A stretch of DNA of 20,296 bases from AC-32 sp035473395 (GTDB taxonomy: Bacteria > Actinomycetota > Thermoleophilia > Gaiellales > Gaiellaceae): assembly GCA_035473395.1 (NCBI GenBank), contig DATIOF010000012.1, positions 1-20,296 on the forward strand, read 5' to 3'. The notes below the pieces were generated by a model. The model saw only the letters and a list, made by a program, of their open reading frames with translations, was not told the origin of the DNA and ran no database searches. Within the stretch, counting starts at the first letter, position 1. Each line of letters opens with the position of its first letter. Position numbers and translations under genes: made by a program. Shown piece after piece: positions 1 to 6,488 of this stretch.

Positions 1-2
1 CG

Positions 3-578
3 GCCGCGGAGATGCACGACCTGAACGTGACGGCGGACGCGAGCTGGACGCGCGGCTGGGGCCTCGGGATCGAGCTCTGGCGCCGCGGCGAGCGGGTCTT
101 CGGCGGCCACACCGGCGGCTTCCCGGGCTTCCTCTCGATCCTCTGCTACTCGAGGCGCGACCGGCTCGGAGCGGTCGTGCTGACGAACGCGGGCAACTGG
201 CCGAACCTGAGCCCGACCGGCCTCGACCTGGTCGAGGTGGGGCTCGAGGAGCTGGCGCCCGACCCAGAGCCCTGGAGGCCCGAGGCCGCGCCGCCCGCCG
301 AGATCGCGCCGCTGCTCGGACGTTGGTGGTCGGAGGGCGACGAGTCGATCTTCAGCTGGCGCGACGGCCGGTTGGAGGCGCGACTCGCTGACGCGCCGCC
401 CGAGCGCGAGCCGTCGGTGTTCGAGCCCGAGGGCGAGGACCGGTTCCGCGTCGTCTCGGGCCGCGAGCGCGGCGAGTCGCTGCGAGTCGCGCGTGACGAG
501 CACGGCGAGGTCGTGAAGCTCTACTGGGCGACCTACCCGTTCACGCGCACGCCCGAAGTGTTCGGGCCGTCGAGCTAG
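3..578 (+). CDS. Serine hydrolase (beta-lactamase-like), C-terminal part
   Basis: The reading frame is open from the window edge, so the true start and the catalytic SxxK region lie outside. What remains begins near the third conserved box of class C beta-lactamase-like serine hydrolases: an HTGGFPG stretch stands where KTG/HxG is expected, followed by a hydrophobic strand and LGAVVLTNAG, typical of this fold. About 100 residues of strand-rich C-terminal domain follow, like the lipocalin-type accessory domain often found on such hydrolases. The natural substrate cannot be told; members include esterases, D-aminopeptidases and penicillin-binding-like proteins. The TAG stop overlaps the stop of the convergent antiporter gene. 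Confidence 0.75.
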   Translation, partial: AAEMHDLNVTADASWTRGWGLGIELWRRGERVFGGHTGGFPGFLSILCYSRRDRLGAVVLTNAGNWPNLSPTGLDLVEVGLEELAPDPEPWRPEAAPPAEIAPLLGRWWSEGDESIFSWRDGRLEARLADAPPEREPSVFEPEGEDRFRVVSGRERGESLRVARDEHGEVVKLYWATYPFTRTPEVFGPSS

Positions 579-1633
579 CGGTCGCCGGCGACGTAGAAGC
601 CGAACGCGACTCCGGCGTAGACGGCGACGAGCAGGAAGCCCTCCCAGCGCCGGCCCCGTCCGTCGGCGACCAGCAAGGCCACGAGCGCGGCCGCGCCGCC
701 CATCGCCGCGAGCTCGACCGGACGGAACGTGAGCGGCAGCGCCGGCCGCACCAGCCACGAGAGCAGCGCCACCGCCGGCGTCACCAGCAGCGCGACCTGC
801 GCGCTGGAAGAGACGGCGATCTCGGTCGCCAGCCGCAGCTTCCCGCGCGAGGCGATCACGATCGCGCCGCCGTGCTCGGCCGCGTTGCCGACGATCGCCA
901 CGATCACCGCGGCGATGAAGAACTGCGACAGGCCGGCCGCCTTCGCGAACGCGTGGAGCGAGTGGACCAGCGTCTCGCTGATCAGCGCCGTCACGACCGT
1001 CGCGGCGCCGAGCACGACCAGCGAGACCGGCAGCGTCCAGCCGCCCTCGGCGGCTTCGTCGCCGCTCTCCTCGTGCAGTCGCTTGTGCCGTTGCAGCGAG
1101 CGCCTCGTGACGGCGCCGTAGAGGACGAGCAGCACGATCGCGACCGGGATCGACAGCACCGCCAGGTTGTGGCGCTCCGGGTTGCCGGTCCAGCCGGGAA
1201 CCGAGGGCACCAAGAAGAGCGTGGTCGCGACGAGCACGAGCCCGAGCTGGAGCAGCAGCGAGAAGCGATCGAGCGGCCGTCCGTGACCACTCTGGCCGCC
1301 GAAGATCAGCGCTACGCCGAGCACGAGCAGGATGTTCGAGACGACGCTTCCGGCGAGCGAGCCGCGCACGACGTCGGGCAGCGAAGCGTTGACGGCGAAG
1401 AGGGCGATGATCAGCTCCGGCGCGTTGCCGAAGCTCGCGTTCAGGAAGCCGCCGATCCCGGGACCGGTGTGCTCGCCCGCGTGCTCGGTGGCCTCGCCGA
1501 TCAGCCAGGCGAGCGGCACGAGCGACGCCGCGGCCGCGACGAACAGCATCGTGTCGCCGGCGTGGAAGACGAAGCGCAGGAGAAGCGTGAGCGGGGCCAG
1601 CACCAGCGACGCCCAGAGGAGCTTGCGGCCCAC
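575..1633 (-). CDS. Calcium/proton antiporter (CaCA superfamily, Cax-type)
   Basis: 352 residues, a normal length for bacterial Cax proteins, and almost wholly hydrophobic, with about 10-11 membrane segments. Both signature alpha repeats are present: GNAPELIIAL (residues 69-78) and GNAAEHGGAI (249-258), each with the acidic residue (E73, E253) that binds cation in this superfamily. A charged cytoplasmic loop near residues 176-198 separates the two halves. The expected role is export of Ca2+ (or another divalent cation) from the cytoplasm in exchange for protons. The start is GTG, 20 bp from the divergent HAD gene. I am sure of the superfamily but less sure of the ion. Confidence 0.9.
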   Translation of the reverse strand: MGRKLLWASLVLAPLTLLLRFVFHAGDTMLFVAAAASLVPLAWLIGEATEHAGEHTGPGIGGFLNASFGNAPELIIALFAVNASLPDVVRGSLAGSVVSNILLVLGVALIFGGQSGHGRPLDRFSLLLQLGLVLVATTLFLVPSVPGWTGNPERHNLAVLSIPVAIVLLVLYGAVTRRSLQRHKRLHEESGDEAAEGGWTLPVSLVVLGAATVVTALISETLVHSLHAFAKAAGLSQFFIAAVIVAIVGNAAEHGGAIVIASRGKLRLATEIAVSSSAQVALLVTPAVALLSWLVRPALPLTFRPVELAAMGGAAALVALLVADGRGRRWEGFLLVAVYAGVAFGFYVAGDR

Positions 1634-1639
1634 GGCGTC

Positions 1640-1646
1640 TAGCCTA
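1640..1646. promoter_or_regulatory. Bidirectional -10 core TAGCCTA between antiporter and HAD genes
   Basis: The whole intergenic gap is 20 bp. TAGCCT reads toward the HAD gene and ends 8 nt before its ATG. On the other strand TAGGCT ends 7 nt before the GTG of the antiporter. The two hexamers overlap by 5 bp. A -10 this close to the start codon implies transcription starting at or near the start codon (leaderless mRNA). No good -35 is visible. Confidence 0.55.
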
Positions 1647-1653
1647 GCGCCCG

Positions 1654-2361
1654 ATGGAGGCAGTTCTCTTCGACTGGGGCGACACGCTGATGCAGTTCGT
1701 CTACTCGCCCGAGCTGGTCGCGGCCGGACACCGGGCGGGGCTCGCGGCGATCGGTCAGGACGAGCGGCCGGAGCTGACCGAGCACTTCCGCGAGGAGTAC
1801 GAGCCGCTGTTCTGGGCGCCGGGGACGATCGAGGAGATCGAGTACCCGCAGCTCGTGCTTCGGCTCCTGCGGGACTTCGAGATCGAGGCAGGCGAGGAGC
1901 AGCTCGGCCGCTTCCTCGAGGCCGAGCACCGGGCCTGGGACCCGGCCCGCGTGCTCGCCGCCCACACGCACCCGCTGCTGGAGGCGCTGCGCGAGCTCGG
2001 GCTCAAGCTCGGGCTCGTGTCGAACGCGTTCGACCCGGGCTGGCTGCTGCACCGCGATCTCGAGCAGATGGGTCTTGCCGACCGGCTCGACTTCAGCGTC
2101 TTCTCCTCGGAGGTCGGGCTGCGCAAGCCGCACCCGGCGATCTTCGAGCGCGCGCTGCAGGCGCTCGAGGTCGAGCCCGAGCAGGCGATCTTCGTCGGCG
2201 ACCGACTGTTCGAGGACATTCGCGGCGCCGCCGAGCTCGGGATGACGACCGTGCAGGCGCTCTGGTTCCGGGCCGACGAGCACCCCGACGGCGCGGAGCC
2301 CGACTACCAGGCATTCACGCAGCTGGACGTGCTCAACATCGCGCGCCGCCTCGCGACCTAG
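1654..2361 (+). CDS. HAD-superfamily hydrolase
   Basis: 235 residues. The HAD motifs appear in order: motif I FDWGDTL with nucleophile D7, motif II serine S123 in GLVSNAFD, motif III lysine K158 in LRKPHPAIF, and motif IV VGDRLFEDI (D183, D188). The helical region between motif I and motif II is a C1-type cap, so this is probably a small-molecule phosphatase or phosphoglycolate/haloacid-type hydrolase. Motif I reads D-x-G-D-T rather than the usual D-x-D-G-T, so the acid/base aspartate two residues after the nucleophile is glycine. Similar variants occur elsewhere in the superfamily, but this may lower or change activity. The substrate is unknown. Confidence 0.85.
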   Translation: MEAVLFDWGDTLMQFVYSPELVAAGHRAGLAAIGQDERPELTEHFREEYEPLFWAPGTIEEIEYPQLVLRLLRDFEIEAGEEQLGRFLEAEHRAWDPARVLAAHTHPLLEALRELGLKLGLVSNAFDPGWLLHRDLEQMGLADRLDFSVFSSEVGLRKPHPAIFERALQALEVEPEQAIFVGDRLFEDIRGAAELGMTTVQALWFRADEHPDGAEPDYQAFTQLDVLNIARRLAT

Positions 2362-2386
2362 CCCCTAACCCATCGGTTGTCAAGTC

Positions 2387-2416
2387 TTGCGGAGCGCGGT
2401 CCTCTGCGCCCACAAT
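2387..2416 (+). promoter_or_regulatory. Candidate promoter of the cysteine-rich protein
   Basis: A TTGCGG -35-like hexamer (2387-2392), an 18-nt spacer and a CACAAT -10-like hexamer (2411-2416) end 6 nt before the ATG at 2423. This is the same close spacing seen at other genes of the window, so a leaderless transcript is likely. Confidence 0.4.
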
Positions 2417-2422
2417 CCAGAT

Positions 2423-2836
2423 ATGGAGACACGCGAGCAGGCGGCCGCCCAGCCGACCGAGCTTCCGCTCCGACCTCAGGACGAGCTCGAATGCCGCCGC
2501 TGCGAAGTCCACTGCGACAAGGTCGTGTACCCCGGCGCGTGCGTCGAGCGCGGCTGCCCGTTCTCCTACTCCTACGAAGAGTTCGGCCACACCTACATGG
2601 GCTGCCTGATGAAGGTCTTCGCGGTCGAGATCGACTTCGACCTGCTCAGCGCGGCGGAAGCGCGTGGCGGCTTCGGCGCCGTCCGCGCGACCTCGCCGTC
2701 GCTGCCGATCTGCCGGGTCGAGGTCGAGGGCTGCTACGAGAGCCGAGAGGACGAGCGGGGCTGCGTCAACCCCGAGTTCCACGAGCTGCCGGTCGGCGAG
2801 CCCAGCTTCAAGATTTTCGCGCGGCTCGCTTCCTAG
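2423..2836 (+). CDS. Cysteine-rich protein of unknown function
   Basis: 137 residues from the ATG at 2423. That start was chosen because a -10-like hexamer ends 6 nt upstream and the upstream TTG extension (2387) would overlap the promoter. I do not recognise a family. Nine cysteines are spread over the protein: C24, C27, C31, C40, C45, C61, C97, C104 and C114. The cluster C-x2-C-x3-C-x8-C-x4-C, with H30 and H56 nearby, looks like a zinc- or Fe-S-binding site. There is no signal peptide or membrane segment, so it should be cytoplasmic. Codon use matches its neighbours. It stands alone and overlaps the convergent endonuclease IV gene by 29 bp. Confidence 0.7.
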   Translation: METREQAAAQPTELPLRPQDELECRRCEVHCDKVVYPGACVERGCPFSYSYEEFGHTYMGCLMKVFAVEIDFDLLSAAEARGGFGAVRATSPSLPICRVEVEGCYESREDERGCVNPEFHELPVGEPSFKIFARLAS

Positions 2837-3662
2837 CCTTCTCGTAGAGCGCCCGCAGCTTCGTCATCTGCGTCAAGTCCGGCCCGTGCCCGTCGCCTGG
2901 TACTTCGAGTAGCGCCGGCAGTCCTTGCAGCTTCGGGTGGCCGAGGAAGACCGCCAGCTTGTCGCCGATCAGCCCGTCGCCGATGTTGTCGTGGCGGTCG
3001 ACGTTCGAGCCGAGCGGCGTCTTGGAGTCGTTCACGTGCAGGCAGCGCAGGCGGTCGAGCCCGATCTCCTGGTCGAGCCGGTCGACCAGGTCGTCGAGCT
3101 CCGCGGGCTTCGTGATGTCGTAGCCCGAGGCGAAGAGGTGACACGAATCGAGGCAGACGCCGAGCCGCGGGTGACGGTCGAGCGCGTCGAAGATCGCGGC
3201 CAGCTCCTCCAGCGAGCGGCCGACCGTGTCGCCGGAACCCGCGGTGTTCTCCATGCAGAGCCAGGTCGTGTCGTTGCAGCGCTCGAGCGCCTGGCGGAGC
3301 GCGGGCACGACGCGCTCGAGGCCGGCTTCGAAGCCCGAGCCGAGGTGCGAGCCAACGTGGAAGACGACGGCGTCGGCCCCGATCGCGCAGGCCGTGTCCA
3401 CCGTCGAGCTCAGCGTGGCGGCGCTCTTCTCGTAGAAGTCGTCCTTCGGGCTGGCGAGGTTGATCAGGTAGATCGCGTGGACGGTGACCGCCCCGAGTTC
3501 CTCGCGCCGCGTGCGGAACGCCTCGAGATCAGCCGGGTCGTGGTCGGGGAAGCGCCACGCGCGCGGGCTCTGGACGAACAGCTGCACCGCGTCCATCCCG
3601 AACGAGTGCGCGTTGTCGAGCGCCTTCTTGATTCCGCCCGAGCAGTGGCCGCCGAGAAGCAC
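2808..3662 (-). CDS. nfo: Endonuclease IV (AP endonuclease, trinuclear zinc)
   Basis: 284 residues, a normal length for the Nfo family of TIM-barrel AP endonucleases, which cut DNA 5' to abasic sites in base excision repair. All nine metal ligands known from E. coli endonuclease IV can be placed at nearly the same spacing: H62, H102, E138, D172, H175, H209, D222, H224 and E253. The family blocks CLDSCHLFASGYD, HVNDSK and RHDNIGDG are intact. It starts with GTG, 10 nt after the stop of the AlkZ-like gene, with no clear ribosome-binding site, so the two are probably co-transcribed and coupled. Its last codons overlap the convergent cysteine-rich gene by 29 bp. Confidence 0.93.
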   Translation of the reverse strand: MLLGGHCSGGIKKALDNAHSFGMDAVQLFVQSPRAWRFPDHDPADLEAFRTRREELGAVTVHAIYLINLASPKDDFYEKSAATLSSTVDTACAIGADAVVFHVGSHLGSGFEAGLERVVPALRQALERCNDTTWLCMENTAGSGDTVGRSLEELAAIFDALDRHPRLGVCLDSCHLFASGYDITKPAELDDLVDRLDQEIGLDRLRCLHVNDSKTPLGSNVDRHDNIGDGLIGDKLAVFLGHPKLQGLPALLEVPGDGHGPDLTQMTKLRALYEKARKRAARKS

Positions 3663-3672
3663 GTCGCCGACG

Positions 3673-4692
3673 CTACCCGAGCCACGCTTCGAAACGGGCG
3701 CGCTCGTCCTCGAGCTCGCGCCGGGCCTCGCGTGGGAGCGGCGCGAACGGCTCGGTCACGACGCGGTTCTTCGCGGTGCGCCAGACACCGGCCACGTAGC
3801 CGTCGACCGTGAAGGTCGGCTGGACGTCGGCGTTCTTGCGCACCACGAGCGTGCGGTACTCGTCGGGGAGGACGCGCTGGCGGTCGAGCAGGACGTTGTC
3901 GAACTTCGGCAGCAGCCGCACCGGCGCGGGCGTGTCGGCGTCGGGCCGCGGGGCGCGCGGCAGGTCGAGCAGCTCGCGGCCGCGGTCGTCGCGGAACGTG
4001 CGCAGCCCGTCGAGCAGGTGCGCGAAGCGGCCGACCTTCAGCCCCGACCAGCCGGCGATCTCGGCGCGCGTCGCGGGGCCGAACGCGGCGAGGTAGCGAC
4101 GCACGAGCTCCGCGCGCGCGAGCTCGCCGTCCTCCTCGTCGTGCTCCAGGGCGACGAAGGTCGGATTGTGGATCGGGGCGCGCCAGCGGCTGGCCTCCGC
4201 CGAGTGCGCGATGCGAGCTCTGAGCCGGATTGCGTACCAGATCCCGTTGCTGCCGTCGTTCGGCACGCCGTGCTCGCGGTCGAGCCAGTCCATCACCTCC
4301 GCGCGCGTCCTCGGCTCCGAGCAAAACGCGCGCAACGGCTCGGCGACCCGCTCGGCGATCGCCTCCAGCTCCGGCGTCACCCAGCTCGGCCGATCACCCG
4401 CGATCGCCGCGCCGAAGGAGGCGAAGTCGGAAGCGGCGACCGTGTGCACGGTGCCGCGCATCAGCAGGCCGCGGACGGCTCGGCCGCTCACGAGCGCCCG
4501 GTCGAGGGCCAGCGGCCGGAAACCTTCCAGGCGAGCCCAGAGGCCGACGTAAGCGGTCGCTGCGAGCTGCGACTGCAGCCCGGCGACGCGCTCGAGTGCC
4601 GGGACGACGCTCAGCCGCGCGCGCTTCAGCAGCAGCTGCCGGGCGAGGGTCGCGCGGTTCAGCTCGCGCTGCGTGAAGACCCGCTCGGCCAC
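3673..4692 (-). CDS. Winged-helix protein of the AlkZ/YcaQ (HTH_42) family, putative DNA glycosylase
   Basis: 339 residues. The sequence fits the tandem winged-helix HTH_42 family, whose studied members AlkZ and YcaQ (AlkX) excise alkylated or cross-linked bases. The family's catalytic QxQ motif is present as Q40-S-Q42 in the segment VAGLQSQLA, close to the position reported for Streptomyces AlkZ (Q37, Q39). Other family-like segments are RGTVHTV near residue 80 and the C-terminal VDGYVAGVW. Endonuclease IV, which acts on abasic sites, follows directly, supporting a glycosylase role. Many HTH_42 proteins remain uncharacterised and a purely regulatory role is possible. The start is GTG, 6 nt after a -10-like hexamer. 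Confidence 0.8.
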   Translation of the reverse strand: MAERVFTQRELNRATLARQLLLKRARLSVVPALERVAGLQSQLAATAYVGLWARLEGFRPLALDRALVSGRAVRGLLMRGTVHTVAASDFASFGAAIAGDRPSWVTPELEAIAERVAEPLRAFCSEPRTRAEVMDWLDREHGVPNDGSNGIWYAIRLRARIAHSAEASRWRAPIHNPTFVALEHDEEDGELARAELVRRYLAAFGPATRAEIAGWSGLKVGRFAHLLDGLRTFRDDRGRELLDLPRAPRPDADTPAPVRLLPKFDNVLLDRQRVLPDEYRTLVVRKNADVQPTFTVDGYVAGVWRTAKNRVVTEPFAPLPREARRELEDERARFEAWLG

Positions 4693-4697
4693 GGCAG

Positions 4698-4704
4698 TAC
4701 GCTA
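4698..4704. promoter_or_regulatory. Bidirectional -10 core TACGCTA between AlkZ-like gene and gltX
   Basis: In a 17-bp gap, TACGCT ends 6 nt before the GTG of gltX. On the other strand TAGCGT ends 6 nt before the GTG of the AlkZ-like gene. The arrangement matches the cores at 1640 and 14744. Confidence 0.55.
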
Positions 4705-4709
4705 ACCGG

Positions 4710-5984
4710 GTGAGCGTTCGCGTCCGCATGGCCCCGAGCCCGACCGGCTTCCTGCACATCGGGAACGTCCGCACGGCGCTGTTCAACTGGCTCTTCGCGC
4801 GCCACGAGGGCGGCGAGTTCCGGCTGCGGATCGAGAACACCGACACCGGCCGCGAGGTCGCCGAGGCGACCGAGCAGATCCAGGAGTCGCTGCGCTGGCT
4901 CGGCCTGCAGTGGGACGGCGAGGTGACCTTCCAGCTCGACCGGCAGGCCGACTGCCTCGAGGTCGCGCAGCGTCTGGTGGCGGAGGGCAAGGCTTACGAG
5001 GACGAAGGCGCGATCCGCTTCCGCATGCCCGACGAGGGCGCCACCGCCTGGGATGACGTCGTCCGCGGCCGCGTCGAGGTGCCGAACGAGAAGCTCGACG
5101 ACCTTGTGATCGTCCGCTCCGACGGCCGTCCGACCTACAACTTCGCCTCGCCGCTCGAAGACGTCTGGGACGGGATCACGCACGTGATCCGCGGCGAGGA
5201 CCACATCTCGAACACCCCGAAGCAGATCAACCTGATCCGCGCGATCGACGCCGAGCTCCCGGTCTACGCGCACGTCTCGCACGTGCTCGGCGCCGACGGG
5301 CGCGCCCTCTCAAAGCGGCACGGCTCGGTGACCGTGGACGAGTTCCGCGCGCAGGGCTACTACGCGCCGGCGCTCGTCAACTTCCTCGCCCTGCTCGGCT
5401 GGAGCTACGACGACAAGACGACGATCATGTCGGCCGACGAGCTCGTCGAGCGCTTCACGCTCGAGCGCGTCGTCCCGAGCCCTGCGGTCTTCGACTACGC
5501 GAAGCTCGACTGGATGAACGGGGTCTACCTGCGGGCGCTCGAGCCCGAGACCTACGCCGGCGTCCTGCTCACCTACCTGCGCGAGCAGGGCTACGACTGG
5601 GACGAGGCGCTCGTGCGTCGGGTCGCGCCGCTCGTCCAGGAGAAGATCGCCAAGCTCGACGAGTTCCCGGCGTTCGCCGGCTTCTTCTTCGCACGCGTCG
5701 AGCCCGCGGAGGCGGTGGACGGGGAGGTGCTACCCGCGGCGGCCGAAGCGCTGGCGCAGGTCGAGCCGTTCGAGGCAGGCGAGATCGAGGCGGCCCTACG
5801 CGGGCTGGCCGAGCGGCTTCAGCTCAAGCCGCGCGACGCGTTCCAGCCGATTCGCCTGGCGGTCACCGGCAGCAAGGTGTCGCCGGGCCTGTTCGAGAGC
5901 CTGGAGCTCCTCGGTCGGGACGAATCCCTCGACCGCCTCGCGGGCAGCGGGCGAGGCGACGCGAGCGGATCCAGCGCGCGCTGA
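4710..5984 (+). CDS. gltX: Glutamyl-tRNA synthetase, compact form
   Basis: 424 residues. This is a class I synthetase charging tRNA-Glu, and possibly tRNA-Gln where no GlnRS exists. The HIGH motif is HIGN (16-19) after MAPSPTGFL, and the KMSKS equivalent is ALSKRHGS (199-206). RIENTDTGR near residue 50 corresponds to the usual RIEDTD block. The usual length is about 470-500 residues. The difference is largely one internal deletion of about 40 residues after AYED (95-98): the stretch that normally carries the CxC zinc site or its equivalent is absent, and the chain goes straight to AIRFRMP. The anticodon-binding C-terminal half is present and ends in a short Gly/Ser/Arg tail. The start is GTG. 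Confidence 0.93.
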   Translation: MSVRVRMAPSPTGFLHIGNVRTALFNWLFARHEGGEFRLRIENTDTGREVAEATEQIQESLRWLGLQWDGEVTFQLDRQADCLEVAQRLVAEGKAYEDEGAIRFRMPDEGATAWDDVVRGRVEVPNEKLDDLVIVRSDGRPTYNFASPLEDVWDGITHVIRGEDHISNTPKQINLIRAIDAELPVYAHVSHVLGADGRALSKRHGSVTVDEFRAQGYYAPALVNFLALLGWSYDDKTTIMSADELVERFTLERVVPSPAVFDYAKLDWMNGVYLRALEPETYAGVLLTYLREQGYDWDEALVRRVAPLVQEKIAKLDEFPAFAGFFFARVEPAEAVDGEVLPAAAEALAQVEPFEAGEIEAALRGLAERLQLKPRDAFQPIRLAVTGSKVSPGLFESLELLGRDESLDRLAGSGRGDASGSSAR

Positions 5985-6095
5985 AACTGGAACCACGCCC
6001 TTCGTCTGAAGATCGGTGTCGGCTGGGGAAGCCCGTCCGCAGGTCTTACCATTTCTGAGTGATAAAACGGGCGAAGCGGGTAAACGGTTACGGGC

Positions 6096-6476
6096 GTGAC
6101 CGCAATCGCCCACCAGCGCTCGAGCCCGACGATTCTGATCGTCGACGACGATGCGTCGCTGCGGCTCCTCTGCCGGGTCAATCTCGAGCTCGAGGGCTAC
6201 AACGTGCTCGAGGCCCCGACCGTCGCTGCCGCTGAGGAGGTGGTGGCCGCGGACGCGGTCGATCTCTTCCTGCTCGACGTCCACATCGGCGCCGACGACG
6301 GGCTCGCGCTGATGCGGTCGCTGCGGGCGCGCGAGCACGCTGCCGCGGTCGTCCTCTTCACGGGCAGCGCGACACTCGACTCGATCACGATGGCGGAGGC
6401 CGACGGCGTCGTCCCGAAGCCCTTCCGGCTCGAGCAGCTGCTCGATGTCGTTCGCGCGCTCGCGCCGCGCAGGTAG
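6096..6476 (+). CDS. Single-domain response regulator (receiver domain only)
   Basis: 126 residues, covering one CheY-like receiver domain and nothing else. The acidic pocket D17-D18-D19, phospho-acceptor D61 (LLDVHIG), switch threonine T89 (LFTGSA) and lysine K108 (VPKPF) are all in place, so it should be phosphorylated by a histidine kinase. There is no output domain and no kinase gene nearby, so it must act through protein contacts or as a phosphorelay step. The start is GTG; an in-frame TAA at 6081 rules out a longer form. I see no Shine-Dalgarno sequence and no -10 hexamer at the spacing found at other genes here. An AT-rich patch at 6045-6067 containing GATAAA may hold the promoter. Confidence 0.88.
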   Translation: MTAIAHQRSSPTILIVDDDASLRLLCRVNLELEGYNVLEAPTVAAAEEVVAADAVDLFLLDVHIGADDGLALMRSLRAREHAAAVVLFTGSATLDSITMAEADGVVPKPFRLEQLLDVVRALAPRR

Positions 6477-6479
6477 ATT
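6474..6479 (+). promoter_or_regulatory. -10-like TAGATT formed by the response regulator stop codon
   Basis: The TAG stop of the response regulator is the first half of TAGATT, which ends 9 nt before the ATG of the M3 peptidase. It may start a separate leaderless transcript; alternatively the two genes are simply co-transcribed across a 12-bp gap. Confidence 0.35.
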
Positions 6480-6488
6480 CACGCCCCG

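Noticed and set aside
6061..6095. GTAA-acgg-TTAC inverted repeat and CGGG repeats before the response regulator
   Set aside because: The stem is only 4 bp and the repeats are short for such G+C-rich DNA; not enough to claim an operator.
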